Shown here piece after piece: positions 58,858-64,000 of a stretch of DNA of 64,000 bases (position 1 is the stretch's first letter; each line of letters begins with the position of its first letter). The DNA comes from Balamuthia mandrillaris (lineage: Eukaryota; Discosea; Longamoebia; Balamuthiidae): contig JAVKOQ010000238.1 of assembly GCA_031835245.1 (NCBI GenBank), positions 1 through 64,000 on the forward strand. The letters are read 5' to 3'. The notes below the pieces were generated by a model that saw only the letters and a program-made list of their open reading frames with translations, was not told the origin of the DNA and ran no database searches. The position numbers and the translations under genes were made by a program.

Positions 58858-59485
58858 CAAACAACAACAGGAAGAACAGATTCATACAAAGTATTTATTT
58901 CCTGAAGAACGTCTCTCCTATCCGTCCCTTCGTTTGGTTCTTCCTTCTTCTTCTCTTTTGGTTGATCCTTCTTCTCTACTTTGGCACTCTGGCAAACGCG
59001 CTTCTTTCACTCTTTCTTCTTCTGCTTCTCCTTCTCCCTCTCCTTCCGCCAAACAACAACGAAACGGAGAAGAACAGAACGAAGAAAGAGAATATAAATG
59101 GGACCTAAGCTTGATGGAAGCTGTGGAGGACGACCAAGTCTTGAACGACCACCGCCCGCATTGGTTTGTAGCGTGGTTGCAAACATGGATACAACCTCCC
59201 TCTGAGCTCTACTCCATTCGCTCTGCTTCTTCTTCCACTTCTTCGCGTATCCAGATGCAACAACGTGATGAGGAGGAAGAAGAAGAAGAAGAGAAGCTAT
59301 TGGATATGGTGCCACCGACCTTGTTTCAGGAAGTTGTGGCGTTTGACAGAGTGGACGACGACATGGATGACTTGCACATGGAATGTTTGAAGTATGGCGG
59401 TGTTTATCAGCCATTCCTCCGTCAATGTAAGCTCTACTGGGTACGACTATTTATCCTCTTCTTTCTTTCAGTCTTATTATTTCTT

Positions 59486-59522
<37 letters not shown>

Positions 59523-60301
59523 TTTTGCTTTTGCTTGTTATTCTTATTTTCTGGAAGCAATTGGAAGAGTTATGTATAAAGTTGCGAAAGGATTCAATCA
59601 TCATCAACAACAATGATACTCGGCAGCACATTCTTGTTCCTGATGAGGCAGGGTATGGCTCCTTCTTATCCTTTCTTTTCTTCTTTTCATTATTCTAATG
59701 CTTTCTACCTCCAATCCTCAGAGGGGGAGCAGGTTGTCAACCAAATGTCTTCTTTGAATGGAGTCCCGCCCAGTTAACATCCTTCTTCTGCTTCTTGTTC
59801 TTGTTCTTGTTCTTCTTGTTCTTGTTCTTCTTCTTTTTCTTTTTCTTCTTCTTCTTCTTCATTCTTAATATTTCATTCTTGCATTGACTTTTATGCAAGC
59901 GCAGATACAGAAGGATTCTAGAAAAGGATTTGTACACATACGATAAGGAGCATTCGTTGCCTCGCCAACAACTACTGTGGTCCCAGCTGCGAGTCACTCT
60001 ACGGCACTCGGACGATCCCTTCTTAGCCGCTTGGCGCATCACCGATGGTTCCTTTCATTTTGGCTATCATACGGTTCGCATTTCTGTCGGCTGTTTCTTT
60101 TTCTTTCTTTCTTGTCGTTTCTTTCTTTCTTCTGACAAGAAAGAACAACAGACTGAAATGTGGGGTTATGCTGTTGCATGGCTGGCGATAACAACGGCGC
60201 CCTCCTTTCTTCTCGAACGACTGATATCAGCTGCAACCAAGAACCCTAAACCGAAAGTTGAAGATAAAACAAAGTTAAGGAAGAAGAAGAAAATAAAGTA
60301 A
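58356..60301 (+). CDS. Membrane-anchored protein, unrecognised
   Basis: Seven exons (58356-58478, 58551-58688, 58871-59440, 59558-59652, 59722-59772, 59905-60073, 60140-60301) join in phase and give about 435 residues. A signal-anchor helix lies near residues 8-22 (LWLAAGLVLLLVG). A long soluble part contains FLNQTF (a possible glycosylation site), RPHWFVAWLQTWIQPP, a Glu run near residue 215, and conserved-looking LRVTLRHSDDPFLAAWRI. Near the C-terminus WGYAVAWLAITTAP could be a second membrane-associated helix, followed by a Lys-rich tail (KLRKKKKIK) that might retain it in the ER. I do not recognise the family. Splicing phases and codon use support a real gene. Confidence 0.55.
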
Positions 60302-60493
60302 GATATTCATAAGAGTATTTACATGTGTGAACAAACAGAAAGCGTTTCTTGTTTTGTTTTTTCTCCTCAAGCGAAGGTCCTTCGCTGCTTTGTTTTTTTC
60401 CCCCTTGTGTTTGCTTCTATTTCTTCTCCTCCTCTTTCCTACACTCATACAAAGCCCGTCCTCCTCGTCCTCATTTTTTTTCTCCCCCATCGC

Positions 60494-61690
60494 TCACTTG
60501 TTCAGCAAAGAAGAGATGGAAAGGAACTTGCTTCCCTCTTTCTTGTCCTTCTTTGCGGTTGCTCGGGCTTTGTCATCCTGCGGAAACGACATCGTTCTTG
60601 TCAGCGGTGCGGATGCTGGTCCCCCGCTGATTTCTAACGGGGTGGTCTCCACATTGTTGGCAGACGACGATTCGTTCTCCAGTTCCATCTCGAAGCTCTT
60701 CCTCAACCTCTTCTTTGGGGGTAAGGATTGTACCCGCCCAGGAGACGAAACAGGAAAAGGAGAAGCGGAAGATGACGCAGCAACGAGACTATGGATGCCT
60801 GCAAGGCCTCCTCCACCGCCGCCAACTACTCCGCTATTGTTTTGTGCTTCGTGGAAGCGATCGTCTCGTTCTCTCTCCGCCTTCTTTTTCTTGGAGGAAG
60901 CACTGCCTCCTCTTTTGCTGCTTCCTGCTGCTGCCACCACGTCCATATCTTTGGCGATAAGACTCTTCTTCTCTCGGTGGCTGCTCTTCTTTGCAGCAGC
61001 CGCAGCACTTCGTTGTTGTTGCTTCTTCTTGCTGCTGCTCAACACATCATAATGAGGGTTCTCGAATCCTCCATCCGGATTATCCATCCGGTCGAGAGAG
61101 GAGTTGTCCTCACTGGACCCAAAGGACGTTGGGGCATTGTCCAGGTTGTCAGAGACAAGGTTAGGGTCGCTATTGCGCTTCTTGCTCTTCTTACTGGCTT
61201 TCTTCTTGGCTTTGGCCCTCTTTCCGCCTTTCTTGGAGGAAGGTGAGTTGGCGTCCTTTTTGAGCTTTTTCAACAATTCTGCTTGAAGGCTGAAAGACTA
61301 TTTTTGTGTTGTTTGCAACCAGAGTGTCAAAAAACAGGTGTAGAAACAGAGAAAAGAACTGAGCAAAAAAAAAAAAAAAAAAAGGAGAGAGAGAGAGCAA
61401 GAGAGAGAGAGAAGCGTACGTCTGTCCAGAATCGTTGTTGAAGAAACCAGGGGCAAGAGTTGAGAAAGCTAAGGTTGTCTCCGCCAGGAGCTTTGGAGCT
61501 ACCGGTTGCGTCCGTTGGCAGTTCCATGTTGTTGTCAGCAGGAAACGAAACGGAACGAGTCAAGTTGTGCTGAACTGGTTGTTCTTTGGGGATGGTCGTC
61601 GAAGTTCTGCCTCGGAGAAGAGAGGGAGAAGACGGAATGGAAGAAGAAGACGAGGAAGACACTCTCTTATCCAGTTTGGTCGCTGTTTTT
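60494..61690 (-). CDS. Ser/Lys-rich protein with two phospho-like motifs (5' end unknown)
   Basis: The last exon runs from about 61289 to 60494 and the preceding exon from about 61690 to 61420 or 61450. No ATG is visible in frame, so a further 5' exon must exist. The C-terminal 260 residues are Lys/Ser-rich, with patches such as KKGGKRAKAKKKASKKSKK (nuclear-signal-like) and a Gly run. Two related motifs, LTRSVSFPADN and LTRTMSFPQDD, lie near the two ends. Both look like basophilic-kinase or 14-3-3 sites. The exon junction is uncertain: the donor at CCC-TG keeps the long frame, while the one after GAC does not. There is no recognised domain, and the protein is probably disordered. Confidence 0.45.
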
Positions 61691-63130
61691 GTTGTTGTGC
61701 GTTTAAACAGGGAGAAAACCTGTTTCTCTTTCCAAGTTATCTACTGCCTATTATATCAAGTGGGAAACGAAAGTCAAAACTTGAAAACGCAGAGAAAAAA
61801 CAAGATAAGCAGAGCTCTGCTTTTGACAGGCCAAGTTCACCTACCTCCTTTTTTCAAAACCTGCCCCAGGCTTCCAGTTGAGGAATTCTTCCGATTGCTC
61901 TCACCTGGTAGTTATTAATTATTATTTTTTAAATGTTACTAGAAAGAAACACGTGAGCTCTCGCACTGCAGTCCAGCAGCGAACGAAACAACACAACGGA
62001 GTTCACCTCTATTTTTTTGAAAAAATGACAAACCTTTTGCTTTGAACTTCGGGAAGAAGTCACAGTTGAAAAAAAAAACCGGGCAAAGAGCTCCGCAGCA
62101 AGAGGCAAAAAATAAACCTGAGCGGGCTGAGCGGTGTTTTCGTGTGTTTGCTTTGTGTTCTTTCGCACAAAATTCGAATCGGGCGGTGATAGTTATTTTT
62201 TTTTTGTGATCCCCTCCCTAAAAAAATAATAATAAAAAGTGTGGAGAGTGAGGGGGGTGGGTGTTCACTCTGTCTTTTCAATAGCCTTTCTGCGGGGTTC
62301 CTTCTTTTTTCTCTGCTTTTCCCTTCGGTTTGGTCTGGAAATATCTGAAGGTAGCAGGGGTTGTTTTAAAACAACAACTCAGCAACGTAAAAAATAAAGG
62401 GGCTTTGTCCGTCTCCACCACCGAATTCGGTAGCTTGTCGTTGCGCGTTGGTCCTGCGGTGCGGTGTGGTGGTGTTGTGGTGTGGCGTGGTGTTTTGAGT
62501 CGAAAGATATGGAAACAAAATGAAAAAAGCAGACAACACACACCGATTAAAAGCAAACGAAAAGCAAAGAAAAAGAGTGGAACATAAAAAAAAAAACCGT
62601 TCACACTGTCTCCCATGTCACCCCAATCATTATTTTTGTTGGCCCCCGAGTTCAGCAACGTGTGTTTTTGGCTGGCGAAGAAACGAAGGAAAAAACAAAG
62701 AAAGTTTATAGGCAACGCACGTCAAGCCTCTCCGCCGCCTACAATCTATGGGGGGCGGGGCGGGACGGCGGCCAGGGATTGGAACGGACTCGACTTTGAG
62801 AGTGTTTTGTTTTGTTTTGTTTTGAAAAATGAAAAAAAAAGCGCTTGGAACGGACCAATCGCAGGATGGTTGCCAGGAAATTTCGGAGAGGGACGACCGC
62901 CATTGGCTGACAGTTTGTAGATTTTTTTTACGCGATTGACAGCGATCTGTCAAGTTGTAAATCAACGATCGAAAATGTCCGATTTGCGGAGAAATCCGAA
63001 ATGGTAAATTTGAATCTCTTCCTAGAAATCAAAAAAATTGGAGACGGAAACTTCAGAGGTTTCCCTTCGATGGCCATGAAATAACGGACAGCAGAGAGAA
63101 AAGAGTGTTTTTGTTTTTTGTTTCTTGCCT
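61691..63130. other. Long intergenic stretch
   Basis: About 1.4 kb with A/T homopolymers and a GC-richer patch near 62740-62790. No frame has coding character on either strand. It may contain the missing 5' exon of the gene to the left, but I could not identify it. Confidence 0.4.
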
Positions 63131-64000
63131 TTAGATTCTTTGTACATAATAGTCCGGAAACCATCCTTGCTTTTTGTCCTTGCCTTGAATGTACCCGTAG
63201 AAGCACTGCTGGGCCTCGTCCACCTCGGTGACCACGATGATGGTCCCTTTCTTGAACCCAAGCCATTCTTTCACGTGTTTCGTCACCGCTTTCACCAGAA
63301 ACTCGTTTGTGGGAGTGTTTCCACCCGATAAACTTTCTCTTCGGGCATGTTTGCTTGCTTTTCGTTTCTTTTTGCCATCACCTTCCAACTACAAATCGTA
63401 ACCAATGAATAATTTGTGAGCATTCCACCGAGAAGACAACAACAGACAAAAATCAAACCAACCTTTGGTCCTTCGGTTGATTCAAGGCGAGCGCCCTCAG
63501 TTTCTGGCACTGGAAGCCCTTGCGCAAGCCGTTCTTGTCGCAACAACTCATCCGCCTCTCTTTCCAATCTTCGTTGTTGTTCTTCCTCCGTTTCTTCTAC
63601 CCTGTCTTCTTCTGCTTCATCCTCCGAAGTGTTAATAGACGAAGAGGAAGACGACAAAGAATCTGCACCAGTTGTTGTTGTTGTAGGAGCAGCAACAGAA
63701 GCAACAACTCTAGGAGTGAGAGCTGGTGGTCGTTCTCCTTTTACGTTCATTTGCAGAGAGAGGGCGATCTTGTCTTGCATTCCTGCTAACTTATCGCGAA
63801 CACTTTCCTGGTGCGGCGGTTGCATTGGTTGTGTGTGTGTTTGTTGCATTGACACCGGTGGTAGTCGTCCTAAAGAAGAAGGGATAGCAGAAGCAGCAGG
63901 AGATGGATAGGGAGGAGGATTTTGTCTTGTGAACGGAACCGAAGAATAGGAAACGGATGTGGGAGGAATGGGCGTAGGACGAGTGATAGGGGCATGCTCA
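63131..64000 (-). CDS. SH3-domain protein, C-terminal part
   Basis: Two exons are visible, 63463 to beyond 64000 and 63388-63131, in phase 0. The start lies right of the window. The visible N-terminal part is Pro-rich (PITRPTPIPP, QNPPPYPSP), as expected for SH3-binding or actin-regulatory adaptors. A helical SVRDKLAGMQDKIALSLQ follows, then Ser/Thr-rich and Glu-rich coiled stretches. The last 50 residues form an SH3 domain: EWLGFKKGTIIVVTEVDE, then GYIQGKDKKQGWFPDYYVQ, with the family's Gly-Trp-Phe-Pro and Tyr-Val end. SH3 domains bind PxxP ligands (family knowledge). Likely a cytoskeletal or endocytic adaptor (inference). Confidence 0.8.

Noticed and set aside
62330-62920. Small plus-strand genes in the 61.7-63.1 kb gap
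   Set aside because: Short frames without domains, codon bias or splice context.

Overview
The window is eukaryotic. Nearly every conserved gene is split by many short GT-AG introns (mostly about 50-200 nt). Simple repeats are dense, and CCCTAA (TTAGGG-type) telomeric repeats occur inside the sequence. Gene content (LRR-gelsolin, LIM and MICAL actin modules, F-box proteins, S1/P1 nuclease, peroxisomal acyl-CoA oxidase, SH3 and SAP proteins) suggests a free-living amoeboid protist, perhaps Amoebozoa. That assignment is inference, and I cannot name the species.

Bases 1-19,650 look subtelomeric. They hold the 3' end of one copy (1-927) and a long second copy (about 1,202-9,561) of a tyrosine-recombinase element whose C-terminal Myb-like domain matches the telobox of telomere-repeat-binding proteins. 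The long copy is bracketed by short CCCTAA tracts. There are three such tracts (near 1,180, 9,565 and 17,640), all in one orientation, with 3, 2 and 1 repeat units between near-constant flanks. Just inside the second and third tracts lie truncated Ty3/Gypsy and Ty1/Copia remnants, as if successive chromosome ends were eroded, capped and built upon. A recent two-LTR, gag-only element (13,984-15,982) sits inside a roughly 90-bp tandem repeat. Minisatellites fill much of the rest.

From about 19.65 kb onward the DNA is a compact gene-rich core. Minus strand, 22.7-44.0 kb: a membrane protein possibly related to fatty-acid hydroxylases, a CUE-domain protein, a two-span membrane protein, an S1/P1 nuclease, an F-box/2OG-Fe(II) oxygenase, a PTS2-type acyl-CoA oxidase, and a 23-exon, about 1,995-residue protein joining LRRs, gelsolin repeats, a coiled coil, LIM, EF-hand-like segments and a MICAL monooxygenase. 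Further right: a SAP-domain protein (+), a CK1/TTBK-type kinase fused to LRRs (-), a DJ-1/PfpI protein (-), a rhodanese-dual-specificity phosphatase (-), an F-box/SPRY protein (+), a phytanoyl-CoA dioxygenase-like enzyme (+), an unrecognised membrane protein (+), a Ser/Lys-rich protein (-) and the 3' end of an SH3 protein (-).

Two items stand out. One is the telobox-bearing recombinase element lying in telomeric repeats. The other is the single open frame that combines gelsolin-type actin binding with a MICAL-type actin-oxidising domain. Exon coordinates for the core genes were worked out by hand from GT/AG sites and phase continuity. They agree in phase but have no transcript support.
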